Shown here one piece after another: positions 16,107 through 24,795 of a stretch of DNA of 64,000 nt. Positions within the stretch are counted from its first letter, which is position 1. Every line of letters begins with the position of its first letter. This DNA comes from Prado023 sp963706875 (lineage in GTDB: Bacteria; Actinomycetota; Actinomycetes; S36-B12; CAIYMF01): assembly GCA_963706875.1 (NCBI GenBank), contig CAVPNW010000012.1:1-64000 (forward strand). Reading direction: 5' to 3'. Below the pieces are notes generated by a model. That model was not told the origin of the DNA. It saw only the letters and a list, made by a program, of their open reading frames with translations, and did no database searches. A program made the translations under genes and the position numbers.

Positions 16107-17141
16107 GTGACCTTCACCGTGTCGATCGCTGGGGCCTCCGGGTATGCCGGCGGTGAGTTGCTGCGCCTGGTGTCCGCCCATCCCGAGTTGCGGCTCGGCC
16201 CACTGGCAGCCGGCAACCGGGCCGGGCATCCGGTGATCGCGACGCATCCGCAACTGGTGTCCCTGGCCGGGCAGAGCTTCGTCCCGACCGATGCCGACAC
16301 CCTCGGCCAGGCCGACCTGGTCCTGATGGCACTCCCGCACGGGGAGTCGGCCGCCCTGGTTGCGGCCCTCCCAGATGACCTGCCCATCGTGGATCTCGGC
16401 GCCGACTTCCGCCTGGCCGACGGCGGCGCCTGGGACCGCTACTACGGCGGCACGCCGCACGCGGGAGCCTGGGCGTACGGCCTGCCGGAGCTTCCCGGGC
16501 AACGTGATCGGCTGGTCGACGCCCCGCGCGTGGCCAACCCCGGCTGCTACGCCACTGCCGTGGCCCTGGCGCTGGCCCCCCTGCTGGCCGCCGGCCTGGT
16601 CGAGCCCGCGGACGTCGTCGTGGTGGCTGCCTCGGGCACCTCGGGCGCCGGGCGCAAGGCCACCGAGTCGCTGCTCGGCAGTGAGGTGATGGGCTCGATG
16701 AGCCCGTACAAGGTGGGCGGGACCCACCAGCACACTCCCGAGATGGAACAGGCCCTGTCCGTCGCGGCGGGGGAGCCGGTCACGATGCTGTTCACCCCCA
16801 CGCTGGCCCCGATGCCGCGGGGGATCCTGGCCACCTGCACCGCACGCACCAGCCCGGGCGTGGACGAGGCGACCCTGCGCGACGCCCTGCACGCCGCGTA
16901 CGACAGCGAGCCGTTCGTGCACGTCCTGCTCGCGGGTCGGATGCCGAGCACCGCCGCCACGGTCGGGTCGAACAGCGTGCACCTGCAGGTGGCCCTCGAC
17001 CTGCACTCCGGGCGCACGACGGTGATCGCCGCCGAGGACAACCTGGTCAAGGGCGCGGCCGGCCAGGCGCTGCAGAACGCCAACCGGATCCTCGGCCTTC
17101 CCGAGGCCCTCGGACTCCCCGTGAACGGAGTGGCCCCATGA
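16107..17141 (+). CDS. argC: N-acetyl-gamma-glutamyl-phosphate reductase
   Basis: This NADPH-dependent enzyme makes N-acetylglutamate semialdehyde, the third step of arginine biosynthesis. The 344-residue protein begins VTFTVSIAGASGYAGGELLRLV (Rossmann motif GASGYAG). It has the active-site Cys in RVANPGCYATAVALAL (NPGCY) and the catalytic His region in PYKVGGTHQHTPEM. The GTG at 16107 was chosen because it directly follows the -10 box and matches the family start. It overlaps argJ by four bases (ATGA). It is the first gene of argC-J-B-D-R. Confidence 0.93.
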   Translation: MTFTVSIAGASGYAGGELLRLVSAHPELRLGPLAAGNRAGHPVIATHPQLVSLAGQSFVPTDADTLGQADLVLMALPHGESAALVAALPDDLPIVDLGADFRLADGGAWDRYYGGTPHAGAWAYGLPELPGQRDRLVDAPRVANPGCYATAVALALAPLLAAGLVEPADVVVVAASGTSGAGRKATESLLGSEVMGSMSPYKVGGTHQHTPEMEQALSVAAGEPVTMLFTPTLAPMPRGILATCTARTSPGVDEATLRDALHAAYDSEPFVHVLLAGRMPSTAATVGSNSVHLQVALDLHSGRTTVIAAEDNLVKGAAGQALQNANRILGLPEALGLPVNGVAP

Positions 17142-18355
17142 GTGAGCACGTCCCTTCAGATCGGCCGGGGCTCTCCGTCCTCACGATGGGCGGGCCCGAG
17201 ACCGGTGGGGTCACGGCTCCCGCTGGCTTCCGCGCGTCCGGGCTGGCGGCCGGGATCAAGGCCTCAGGGCGGCCGGACGTCGCGCTGGTCGTCAACGACG
17301 GCCCGCGCCATGACGCGGCTGGGGTGTTCACGTCGAACCGGGTCAAGGCGGCCCCTGTGCTGTGGACCGCGCAGTGCGCGCTCGAGGGCCGGTTCCGGGC
17401 GGTGATCCTCAACTCCGGCGGCGCCAACGCGTGCACCGGTCCGGCCGGGTTCGCCGACACCCACCGCACCGCGGAGCACGTGGCGGAGCTGCTCGGCGTC
17501 GCCCCGATCGAGGTGGCTGTCTGCTCCACCGGACTGATCGGTGAGCGCCTGCCCATGGCCGAGCTGCTGTCCGGGGCGGATGCGGCAGCTTCTGCCCTGT
17601 CCGCGGACGGCGGGCTGGCTGCCGCGCAGGCCATCATGACCACGGATTCGGTGCCCAAGCTCGCTGCGGCACACTCCGACGGCTGGGCCGTCGGCGGGAT
17701 GGCCAAGGGTGCGGGCATGCTCGCTCCAGGCCTGGCCACGATGCTGGTCGTGCTCACCACCGACGCCGTGGTCGACCCTGCGAACCTCGACGCTGCACTG
17801 CGCGAGGCCACCCGGACCACGTTCGACCGGATCGACTCCGACGGGTGCATGTCGACCAACGACACGGTGCTGCTCCTGGCCTCCGGGGCCAGCGGCGTGG
17901 CGCCGGACCCGGCCCTCTTCGCCGCCGCCGTCAAGTCGACCTGCGCCATGCTGGCCCGCCAGCTCATCGGCGACGCCGAGGGGGCGACCAAGGACATCCG
18001 GATCCACGTCGTCAACGCCGCCACCGAGGACGACGCAGTCACCGCGGCGAGGTCGGTCGCACGAAGCAACCTGCTCAAGTGCGCGATCCACGGCGAGGAC
18101 CCCAACTGGGGCCGGATCCTGTCGGCGGTCGGCACCACCGACGTCGCGTTCGAGCCCGACGCGATCGATGTCGCGATCAACGGAGTGCTCGTCTGCCGGG
18201 ACGGTGCCTCCTCCGGCGACCGCAGCGAGGTCGACATGTCCGGTCGCGAGGTCACGATCACCATCGACCTGCGCGTGGGCGACGCAGAGGCGACGCTCTG
18301 GACCAACGACCTGACCGCCATGTACGTCCATGAGAACTCCGCCTACTCCACCTGA
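17138..18355 (+). CDS. argJ: Bifunctional glutamate N-acetyltransferase/amino-acid acetyltransferase
   Basis: ArgJ recycles acetyl groups from N-acetylornithine to glutamate. The bifunctional form also uses acetyl-CoA. The 405-residue precursor self-cleaves within KGAGMLAPGLATML, leaving Thr201 as the N-terminal nucleophile of the beta chain. The usual Met before Ala-Thr is Leu here. Other conserved parts are NSGGANACTG, VCSTGLIGERLP and the C-terminal AIHGEDPNWGRILSA and YVHENSAYST. It overlaps argC by four bases and ends 27 bases before argB. Confidence 0.93.
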   Translation: MSEHVPSDRPGLSVLTMGGPETGGVTAPAGFRASGLAAGIKASGRPDVALVVNDGPRHDAAGVFTSNRVKAAPVLWTAQCALEGRFRAVILNSGGANACTGPAGFADTHRTAEHVAELLGVAPIEVAVCSTGLIGERLPMAELLSGADAAASALSADGGLAAAQAIMTTDSVPKLAAAHSDGWAVGGMAKGAGMLAPGLATMLVVLTTDAVVDPANLDAALREATRTTFDRIDSDGCMSTNDTVLLLASGASGVAPDPALFAAAVKSTCAMLARQLIGDAEGATKDIRIHVVNAATEDDAVTAARSVARSNLLKCAIHGEDPNWGRILSAVGTTDVAFEPDAIDVAINGVLVCRDGASSGDRSEVDMSGREVTITIDLRVGDAEATLWTNDLTAMYVHENSAYST

Positions 18356-18382
18356 TCCTCCGACCGATCCAGGGAGCCCCCG

Positions 18383-19336
18383 ATGAGCAGGTCCCGAGCG
18401 GTGCCGACCGCTGACGCGCTGGCCAAGGCCGAGGTCCTGGCCGAGGCGCTGCCGTGGCTCGAGCGGTTCCGCGGAGCCACCGTCGTGGTCAAGTACGGCG
18501 GCAACGCGATGACCTCACGCGAGCTGCAGCAGGCATTCGCCGGCGACGTCGTGTTCCTCCGGCTCGCCGGCCTGCGACCTGTCGTGGTTCACGGGGGCGG
18601 CCCGCAGATCAACGCGATGCTCTCCCGGCTGGGGGTCACCAGCGAGTTCCGTGGCGGCCTGCGCGTGACCACGCCGGAGATCATGGAGGTCGTCCGCATG
18701 GTGCTCACCGGCCAGGTGCAGCGCGACCTCGTCGGGCTCGTGAACGCGCACAGCCCCCTGGCCGTCGGCATCTCCGGGGAGGATGCCGCCCTGTTCGCAG
18801 CCGAGCGGCGCACCGTGACCGCCGACGGGCAGGACCTCGACCTCGGGCTGGTCGGCGACGTGACCGGCGTTCGCCCCGACTTCGTGACCAGCCTGCTCGA
18901 CGACGGGTTCATCCCGGTCATCTCCACGATCGGGGTCGCCGACGACGGCCAGGTGCTCAACGTGAACGCGGATACCGCCGCCTCCGCACTGGCCGTCGCG
19001 CTGGGCGCGGACAAGCTCGTCGTGCTCACCGACGTCGAGGGATTGTTCGCCGACTGGCCCGACCGCAGCAGCCTGATCGCCGAGATCCGTGCCTCGGAGC
19101 TGACGGAGCTGCTGCCGACCCTGGACTCGGGGATGGCGCCGAAGATGGAGGCCTGCCTGCGGGCGGTCCAGGGTGGGGTCGAGCGGGCGCACGTGATCGA
19201 CGGCCGCGTGGCGCACAGCCTGCTGCTGGAGGTGTTCACGACGGAGGGCATCGGAACGATGGTCCTGCCCGACGAGTTGCTCGATGGGGCTCCTGACGGG
19301 TCGATCGCTGGGTCCTCCGACGGGGTGTCCGCATGA
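18383..19336 (+). CDS. argB: Acetylglutamate kinase
   Basis: A 317-residue amino-acid kinase-family enzyme that phosphorylates N-acetylglutamate, usually the arginine-feedback-controlled step. Motifs: VVVKYGGNAM (ATP site), VVVHGGGPQINAML, LNVNADTAASALAVALGADKLVVLTDVEGL, and DSGMAPKMEACLRAV. The ATG at 18383 follows AGGGAG. The C-terminal 20 residues are Gly/Ser/Asp-rich and extend past the family's normal end. The stop overlaps the argD start (ATGA). Confidence 0.93.
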   Translation: MSRSRAVPTADALAKAEVLAEALPWLERFRGATVVVKYGGNAMTSRELQQAFAGDVVFLRLAGLRPVVVHGGGPQINAMLSRLGVTSEFRGGLRVTTPEIMEVVRMVLTGQVQRDLVGLVNAHSPLAVGISGEDAALFAAERRTVTADGQDLDLGLVGDVTGVRPDFVTSLLDDGFIPVISTIGVADDGQVLNVNADTAASALAVALGADKLVVLTDVEGLFADWPDRSSLIAEIRASELTELLPTLDSGMAPKMEACLRAVQGGVERAHVIDGRVAHSLLLEVFTTEGIGTMVLPDELLDGAPDGSIAGSSDGVSA

Positions 19337-20715
19337 CCGGCCGGACGCCCGAGCAGGGCCTCCCGCACGACCCCGATCCGGGCGATCGGGGGCCGTCCGA
19401 GAAGGCCGAGCGCGGCGCCCCGGCCGAGCGCGGCGCCCCGGCCGATCGGGGCACCCCGGCCGATCGGGGCACCCCGGCCGATCGCTGGGCGGCCGTGATG
19501 CAGGACAACTACGGGACCCCGCCGACAACGCTCGTCTCCGGAGCCGGGTCCTGGGTCACCGACGACGCCGGGCACCGGTACCTCGACCTCCTCGGGGGCA
19601 TCGCGGTGAACGCGCTGGGCCACGCGCACCCGGCGATCGTGGCGGCGGTCGGTGAGCAGGTTCGAACCCTCGGGCACACCTCCAACCTCGCGATCACGCT
19701 GCCCGCCCTCGAGCTCTGCGAACGACTGGCCCTGATCGCCGACCCGAGTGGCGGTGCCCGGGTGTTCCTGTGCAACTCCGGGGCGGAGGCGAACGAGGCG
19801 GCGTTCAAGCTCGCCCGACTGACCGGGCGCACCCGGATGGTGGCGGCGGCCAACGGGTTCCACGGCCGCACGATGGGGGCGCTAGCGCTGACGGGGCAGC
19901 CGGCGAAGGCCGATCCGTTCCGGCCCCTTCCCGGCGAGGTGGACTTCGTCCCATACGGCGACGTCGAGGCGCTCGCGCAGGCAGTGGACGAGACCGTCGC
20001 CGCCGTGGTCCTCGAGCCGATTCAGGGGGAGGCGGGAGTTGTCGTGCCACCTGCGGGCTACCTTGCCGCTGCGCGCCGGATCACCCGCGATGCAGGCGCC
20101 CTGCTCATCCTCGACGAGGTCCAGACCGGGATCGGGCGCACGGGTCGCTGGCTGGCACATCAGGCAGCGGGGAACGGCGGAATGCGTCCCGACCTCATCA
20201 CGCTGGCCAAGGGCCTCGGCGGCGGCCTTCCGATCGGCGCGATGATCCGGCTCGATCACCCCAACACTCCCGAGTTCGCGCCGGGCTCGCATGGATCGAC
20301 CTTCGGCGGGAACCCCATCAGCGCCGCTGCTGCCCTGGCTGTCCTCGACGCGATCGCCACCGAGGACCTGTTCACCAACGCCACCGAACGGGGCGCGCAG
20401 TTCCGGGAGGGCCTCGAGCTGGTCGAGGGAGTCGTCGAGGTCAGGGGCGCGGGGCTGCTCCTCGGCGTCGTGCTCGCCGACCCGATCGCCAGGGCGGTCG
20501 AGGCAGCCTCCCGCGCCGCTGGCGTGCTGGTCAACGCGGCCGCCCCGGACGTGATCCGCCTGGCCCCGCCGCTGACCATCACCGCCGACGAGGTCGCCCA
20601 CGGCATCGCGAAGCTAACCCTGGCGATCGAGGCCGTGCGCACGCAGCCACTCGACGATCATCACCTCAAAGCGCCTCACCAGGGGCATGTCGGATCTGCT
20701 TCGAAGGGCCCGTGA
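19333..20715 (+). CDS. argD: Acetylornithine aminotransferase with repetitive N-terminal extension
   Basis: This PLP enzyme converts N-acetylglutamate semialdehyde to N-acetylornithine. The 460-residue protein is about 60 longer than usual. Residues 25-51 come from a tandem 18-bp repeat (AERGAP/ADRGTP units) before the conserved WAAVMQDNYGTPP. Class III motifs are present: FLCNSGAEANEAAFKLAR, GFHGRTMGAL, LVLEP-type VLEPIQGEAGVVVP, LLILDEVQTGIGRTGRW, and the PLP lysine in LITLAKGLGGGLPIGAM. The start overlaps argB by four bases; a shorter internal start is possible but none has a good ribosome site. Its stop overlaps argR by one base. argF, which normally comes next, is absent. Confidence 0.92.
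   Translation: MTGRTPEQGLPHDPDPGDRGPSEKAERGAPAERGAPADRGTPADRGTPADRWAAVMQDNYGTPPTTLVSGAGSWVTDDAGHRYLDLLGGIAVNALGHAHPAIVAAVGEQVRTLGHTSNLAITLPALELCERLALIADPSGGARVFLCNSGAEANEAAFKLARLTGRTRMVAAANGFHGRTMGALALTGQPAKADPFRPLPGEVDFVPYGDVEALAQAVDETVAAVVLEPIQGEAGVVVPPAGYLAAARRITRDAGALLILDEVQTGIGRTGRWLAHQAAGNGGMRPDLITLAKGLGGGLPIGAMIRLDHPNTPEFAPGSHGSTFGGNPISAAAALAVLDAIATEDLFTNATERGAQFREGLELVEGVVEVRGAGLLLGVVLADPIARAVEAASRAAGVLVNAAAPDVIRLAPPLTITADEVAHGIAKLTLAIEAVRTQPLDDHHLKAPHQGHVGSASKGP
19405..19485 (+). repeat. 18-bp tandem repeat in argD
   Basis: There are four full and one partial head-to-tail 18-bp units (19405-19422, 19423-19440, 19441-19458, 19459-19476, partial to 19485). The first two are identical (GCCGAGCGCGGCGCCCCG) and the next two are identical (GCCGATCGGGGCACCCCG). 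They encode AERGAP and ADRGTP. Identity at DNA level points to recent slippage duplication. Confidence 0.85.
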
Positions 20716-21212
20716 TGACCATCCCGAACACGAAGGCCGCCCGTCATCGCCGGATCGTCGAGCTGCTCGACCGCGTCCCCGTCGGCTCCCAGGCGGCGCT
20801 CGCCGAGCTGCTCGCCAGCGACGGGTTCGCCGTCACCCAGGCCACCCTGTCGCGCGACCTCGACGAGCTCGGGGCCGTCAAGGTCCCCACCGATTCCGGC
20901 GAGCAGGTCTACGCCGTTCCCGCCGAGGGTGGCGACACCCGCCCGCACGCACCCGACACAGACTCCGGCGCACGGCTGGCGAAGGTCGCGCAGGATGTGC
21001 TCGTGGGGGTCGACAGCTCGGCGAACATCGTGGTCCTGCGCACGCCCCCCGGCGGCGCGCAGTACCTCGCCTCTGCCATCGACCGCTCCGACTGGCCTGA
21101 CGTCATCGGCACCGTCGCCGGCGACGACACGGTGATCCTGATAACCCGGGCGCCCGACGGAGGAGCAACTGTCGCCGCCGCGATCCTCAGCCTGATCGAC
21201 CCGCGCCGTTGA
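20715..21212 (+). CDS. argR: Arginine repressor ArgR
   Basis: ArgR is the arginine-dependent hexameric repressor of arginine biosynthesis. The 165-residue product has an N-terminal winged helix-turn-helix (RHRRIVELLDRVPVGSQAALAELLASDGFAVTQATLSRDLDELGAVKV). The C-terminal oligomerisation and arginine-binding domain contains NIVVLRTPPGGAQYLASAIDR and VIGTVAGDDTVILITRAPDGG. The ATG at 20715 overlaps the argD stop by one base (TGATG). The presumed operators are at 16081-16100 and 21500-21519, so the protein probably represses its own operon and argGH. Confidence 0.93.
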   Translation: MTIPNTKAARHRRIVELLDRVPVGSQAALAELLASDGFAVTQATLSRDLDELGAVKVPTDSGEQVYAVPAEGGDTRPHAPDTDSGARLAKVAQDVLVGVDSSANIVVLRTPPGGAQYLASAIDRSDWPDVIGTVAGDDTVILITRAPDGGATVAAAILSLIDPRR

Positions 21213-21359
21213 CCGCGCTCAGGTCGGACCTGTGGTCGTCCCCGCGTGCCGCCTCGAAGTCAGTTCTCGAGCACGACTGCGACACGCCCGACCGCGCGAC
21301 GTTCGACGCACATGACTCCGCCGCTTTGCGGGCGGAGGGGCAGCCCCGACCTGGCGTGC

Positions 21360-21418
21360 GCACACGGAACCGCCCGAATGGCTACGGCGGAACCCCTCAT
21401 TCGGGCGGTTCCTTGTGC
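21360..21418. terminator. Long hairpin between argR and argG
   Basis: Two 21-base arms (21360-21380 and 21398-21418) pair with a single mismatch around a 17-base loop. The core is a perfect 15-bp pair, GGAACCGCCCGAATG with CATTCGGGCGGTTCC. It lies 148 bases after argR and 150 bases before argG. There is no T-run. It probably terminates the argCJBDR transcript, but the symmetry would also suit a small repeat element. Confidence 0.5.
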
Positions 21419-21499
21419 ATCGACGCTGGGCGGCCATGGCACCCTGGGCGGATCGGGCGGTTTCGTGCGCGCGGTCACTGCCAGCCGGATGATGGAGAC

Positions 21500-21519
21500 T
21501 ATGCGCATATGCGTATACT
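21500..21519 (+). promoter_or_regulatory. argG promoter with presumed ArgR operator
   Basis: TATGCGCATATGCGTATACT contains the palindrome CGCATATGCG (21504-21513) and the -10 box TATACT (21514-21519). It matches the argC element at 18 of 20 positions. Transcription should begin near 21526, leaving a leader of about 43 bases before argG. ArgR binding is inferred. Confidence 0.65.
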
Positions 21520-21568
21520 GGTCCCGGACGCGCGGGAACCGCGCACGAACTGACTGGGAGACATGACC

Positions 21569-22780
21569 ATGGCTGACCGCGTCGTACTGGCCTACTCGGG
21601 TGGGCTGGACACTTCCGTGGCGATCGGATGGATCGCCGAGCAGACCGGTGCCGAGGTGATCGCCTGCGCGGTGGACGTCGGCCAGGACGGCGAGGACCTC
21701 GAGGTCATCCGCGAGCGGGCCCTCGCGTGCGGGGCCGTCGAGTCCGAGGTCGTGGACGCCCGTGCGGAGTTCGCTGAGGACTACTGCCTGCCCGCCCTGA
21801 AGGCCGACGCGCTGTACATGGACCGCTACCCGCTGGTGTCGGCCCTGTCCCGGCCCACGATCGTCAAGCACCTGGTCGCCACCGCGCGCAAGCACGGCGC
21901 GACGGTCGTCAGCCACGGGTCCACCGGCAAGGGCAACGACCAGGTTCGGTTCGAGGTGGGGATCACCAACCTCGCCCCCGACCTCACCTGCATCGCCCCC
22001 GTCCGCGATCTGGCGCTCACCCGCGACAAGGCCATCGACTACGCCGAGGCCCACAACCTGCCGATCGACGTGACCAAGAAGTCGCCCTACTCGATCGACC
22101 AGAACGTGTGGGGTCGTGCCGTCGAGACCGGCTTCCTCGAGGACATCTGGAACGGTCCGATCGAGGACATCTACTCCTACACCCAGGATCCGACCGTCGT
22201 GCGTGAGGCGGACGAGGTCGTGATCACGTTCGCCGCAGGCGTCCCGGTCGCGATCGACGGCCGGCCCGTCACGATGCTCGAGGCGATCCAGGAGCTCAAC
22301 CACCGCGCGGGCGCCCAGGGCGTGGGTCGGCTGGACATGGTCGAGGACCGCCTCGTCGGGATCAAGAGCCGCGAGGTCTACGAGGCCCCCGGGGCGATCG
22401 CCCTGATCACCGCACACCAGGAGCTGGCCGCCGTCACGGTGGAGCGCGACCTGGCCCGCTACGGTCGCGGGGTCACGCAGCGCTGGACCGAGCTGGTCTA
22501 CGACGGCCTGTGGTTCTCCCCGCTTCGCCGGGCCCTCGGAGGGTTCCTCGACGAGCTCAACGAGACCGTCAGCGGGGATGTCCGGATGACCCTGCACGGC
22601 GGCCGCGCGACGGTCACCGGCCGCAAGTCCGAGGAGTCGCTGTACGACTTCGGGATGGCCACCTACGACACCGGCGACACCTTCGACCAGTCCCTGGCCA
22701 AGGGCTTCGTCGAGCTCTGGGGTCTGCCCTCGAAGATGGCTGCGGCCCGCGACCTGCGCATCGGCCGGAGCGTCGAGTGA
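21569..22780 (+). CDS. argG: Argininosuccinate synthase
   Basis: ArgG condenses citrulline and aspartate with ATP to argininosuccinate. The 403-residue protein begins MADRVVLAYSGGLDTSVAIGW (PP-loop SGGLDTS) and contains SHGSTGKGNDQVRFE, KKSPYSIDQNVWGRAVETG and a C-terminal EESLYDFGMATYDTGDTFDQ. The ATG at 21569 was preferred over 21563 because its spacing to GGGAG (eight bases) is normal. The stop overlaps the argH start (GTGA), so the two are translated together. Confidence 0.95.
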   Translation: MADRVVLAYSGGLDTSVAIGWIAEQTGAEVIACAVDVGQDGEDLEVIRERALACGAVESEVVDARAEFAEDYCLPALKADALYMDRYPLVSALSRPTIVKHLVATARKHGATVVSHGSTGKGNDQVRFEVGITNLAPDLTCIAPVRDLALTRDKAIDYAEAHNLPIDVTKKSPYSIDQNVWGRAVETGFLEDIWNGPIEDIYSYTQDPTVVREADEVVITFAAGVPVAIDGRPVTMLEAIQELNHRAGAQGVGRLDMVEDRLVGIKSREVYEAPGAIALITAHQELAAVTVERDLARYGRGVTQRWTELVYDGLWFSPLRRALGGFLDELNETVSGDVRMTLHGGRATVTGRKSEESLYDFGMATYDTGDTFDQSLAKGFVELWGLPSKMAAARDLRIGRSVE

Positions 22781-24237
22781 CCCAGCCCCCCGACGCAGTC
22801 GGGCCGGGTGCGGGGGGGCCGACCCGGTTGTGGGGCGGCAGGTTCACCGGGGGGCCCTCCCCGGAGATGGCCGCCCTGAGCCTGTCAGTGCACTTCGACT
22901 GGCGCCTGGCGCCCTACGACCTGCTGCAGACCCGCGCCCACGCCGGCGTGCTGCACCGGGCCGGACTGCTGGATGACGCCGAGCTCGCCCAGGTCTCCGC
23001 TGCCCTGGACACCCTCGCAGCCCGGGTCGCCGGCGGCACGTTCCGTGCCACCCCGGACGACGAGGACGTCCACACCGCGATCGAGCGCGGGCTCCTCGAG
23101 CTGCTCGGCCCGGTGGGCGGCAAGCTGCGTGCCGGGCGCAGCCGCAACGACCAGGTCGCCACCGACCTCCGGCTCTACCTGCGTGACCAGTCCAGGGCCA
23201 TCGCCGCGGCGCTCGTCGACCTGGTGCTGGCCCTGACCGACCAGGCGGAGGCGCACATCCACTGCCCGGCGCCCGGGTTCACCCACCTGCAGCACGCCCA
23301 GCCGGTGTCGTTCGGCCACGAGCTGGCCAAGCACGCCCACGCGTTCGGCCGGGACCTCGACCGGCTGGCCGACTGGGACGTCCGCGCTGCGCTATCCCCG
23401 TTGGGTGCCGGCGCCCTGGCCGGGTCCGCGCTCGAGCTCGACCCCCAGGCCGTCGCCCTCGAGCTGGGATTCTCCGGTGCCATCGCCAACTCGATCGACG
23501 CGGTCAGCGACCGGGACTTCGTCGCCGAGTTCCTCTTCGTGGCAGCGATGATCGGCGTGCACCTGTCACGGCTCGGGGAGGAGATCTGCCTGTGGGCCTC
23601 GCGCGAGTTCGGCTGGGCCGTGCTTGATGACGGCTGGTCGACCGGGTCCTCGATCATGCCGCAGAAGAAGAACCCGGACATCGCTGAGCTCGCACGCGGC
23701 AAGTCCGGGCGGCTCATCGGCAACCTGACCGGCCTGCTGGCCACGCTCAAGGGGCTGCCCTTCGCCTACAACCGCGACCTGCAGGAGGACAAGGAGCCGA
23801 CGTTCGACGCGGTGGAGACGCTGCTTCTGGTCCTGCCGGCGATGGCCGGCAGCGTGGCGACACTGCGCTTCGACACCGCCCGGATGGCCGCCAGCGCCCC
23901 CGAGGGGTTCGCCCTGGCCACCGAGATCGCCGAGTGGCTGGTGCAGCGCGGCGTGCCGTTCCGCGACGCCCATGAGATCTCCGGAGCGTGCGTGCGCGCG
24001 GCCGAGGTGCGCGGGGTCGAGCTCTGGGACCTCACCGATGCCGAGCTCGCGGCGATCTCGCCGGCACTCACGCCCGAGGTCCGCGAGCGGCTCAGCGCGC
24101 AGGCGGCGGTGGATGCCCGCTCCAGGTTCGGTGGAACCGCTCCCGTCCGGGTCACCGAGCAGTTGGCTGCCCTGCGGGTGCAGGCCGAGCAGTGGTCGGA
24201 CTGGGCCCGGGCGAACCCGGTTCCGTCGCTGGGCTAG
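22777..24237 (+). CDS. argH: Argininosuccinate lyase
   Basis: ArgH splits argininosuccinate into arginine and fumarate, the last step of the pathway. The 486-residue protein starts with GTG at 22777, overlapping argG by four bases. Key parts are LWGGRFTGGPSPEM, KLRAGRSRNDQVATD, FTHLQHAQPVSFGHEL, and the superfamily signature GSSIMPQKKNPDIAELARGK holding the catalytic serine loop. Length is typical. It is the last gene of the argGH unit and converges on the cupin gene. Confidence 0.95.
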   Translation: MTQPPDAVGPGAGGPTRLWGGRFTGGPSPEMAALSLSVHFDWRLAPYDLLQTRAHAGVLHRAGLLDDAELAQVSAALDTLAARVAGGTFRATPDDEDVHTAIERGLLELLGPVGGKLRAGRSRNDQVATDLRLYLRDQSRAIAAALVDLVLALTDQAEAHIHCPAPGFTHLQHAQPVSFGHELAKHAHAFGRDLDRLADWDVRAALSPLGAGALAGSALELDPQAVALELGFSGAIANSIDAVSDRDFVAEFLFVAAMIGVHLSRLGEEICLWASREFGWAVLDDGWSTGSSIMPQKKNPDIAELARGKSGRLIGNLTGLLATLKGLPFAYNRDLQEDKEPTFDAVETLLLVLPAMAGSVATLRFDTARMAASAPEGFALATEIAEWLVQRGVPFRDAHEISGACVRAAEVRGVELWDLTDAELAAISPALTPEVRERLSAQAAVDARSRFGGTAPVRVTEQLAALRVQAEQWSDWARANPVPSLG

Positions 24238-24314
24238 TCGCAGCCGAGCGCGGGGCAGCGCCTGGGCGCGGGGGCGTGCCGCCGACCCGGCTCGGCGCCT
24301 GGGCGGGCGGCGGC

Positions 24315-24683
24315 TCAGGCCCCGGCCCCGGACCGGATGACGTAGACCTTGCGCAGCTCCTCGTGGATCGTCCACGTGGTCTGCGCACCTCGGGGCAGGA
24401 TCCCGATGTCCCCGGCTCCCACGTCGAGGACGGTGCCGTCGGCGAACTCGATCGTCGCCCGCCCGGAGAGCACGACGAACACCTCGTCGGCCTCGGTGTC
24501 GGTGCTCACGCCCGGGGTGTGGGCCCAGACGCCCACCTCGATGCCCGGTGCTCTGGCGACCTCTGCCGACCCTGCGCGGGGATCGCCGCTCACCGACTGG
24601 GTCGGATCAACCGGCGCCCAGTCGAGGGCAAGGGGGGCAGCGTGGATGACGCGAGGGCCGCAGTCGCCGGCGAAGGAGGTCAC
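24315..24683 (-). CDS. Cupin domain-containing protein
   Basis: A 122-residue single-domain cupin of the Cupin_3 type (relatives include ureidoglycine aminohydrolase-like proteins). Visible strands: EVGVWAHTPGVSTDTEADEVFVVLSGRATIEFADGTVLDVGAGDIGILPRGAQTTWTIHEELRKVYVI. The usual metal-binding histidines are largely absent (Thr, Asp, Glu in their place), so catalysis is doubtful. The GTG at 24683 begins VTSFAGDCGPRVIHAAPLALDW; there is no strong ribosome site, so the start is uncertain. It is divergent from tyrS and convergent with argH. Role unknown. Confidence 0.75.
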   Translation of the reverse strand: MTSFAGDCGPRVIHAAPLALDWAPVDPTQSVSGDPRAGSAEVARAPGIEVGVWAHTPGVSTDTEADEVFVVLSGRATIEFADGTVLDVGAGDIGILPRGAQTTWTIHEELRKVYVIRSGAGA

Positions 24684-24795
24684 GGACCCATGCTGGCACG
24701 GCTGCACGTGCGGGGACCCGGCTGGCCCCGGCTGGCAGCAGCGGCTGGCCCCGGGCTGGCACCAGCGCGTGCGCCGATGCGGGAGAATGCGAGCC

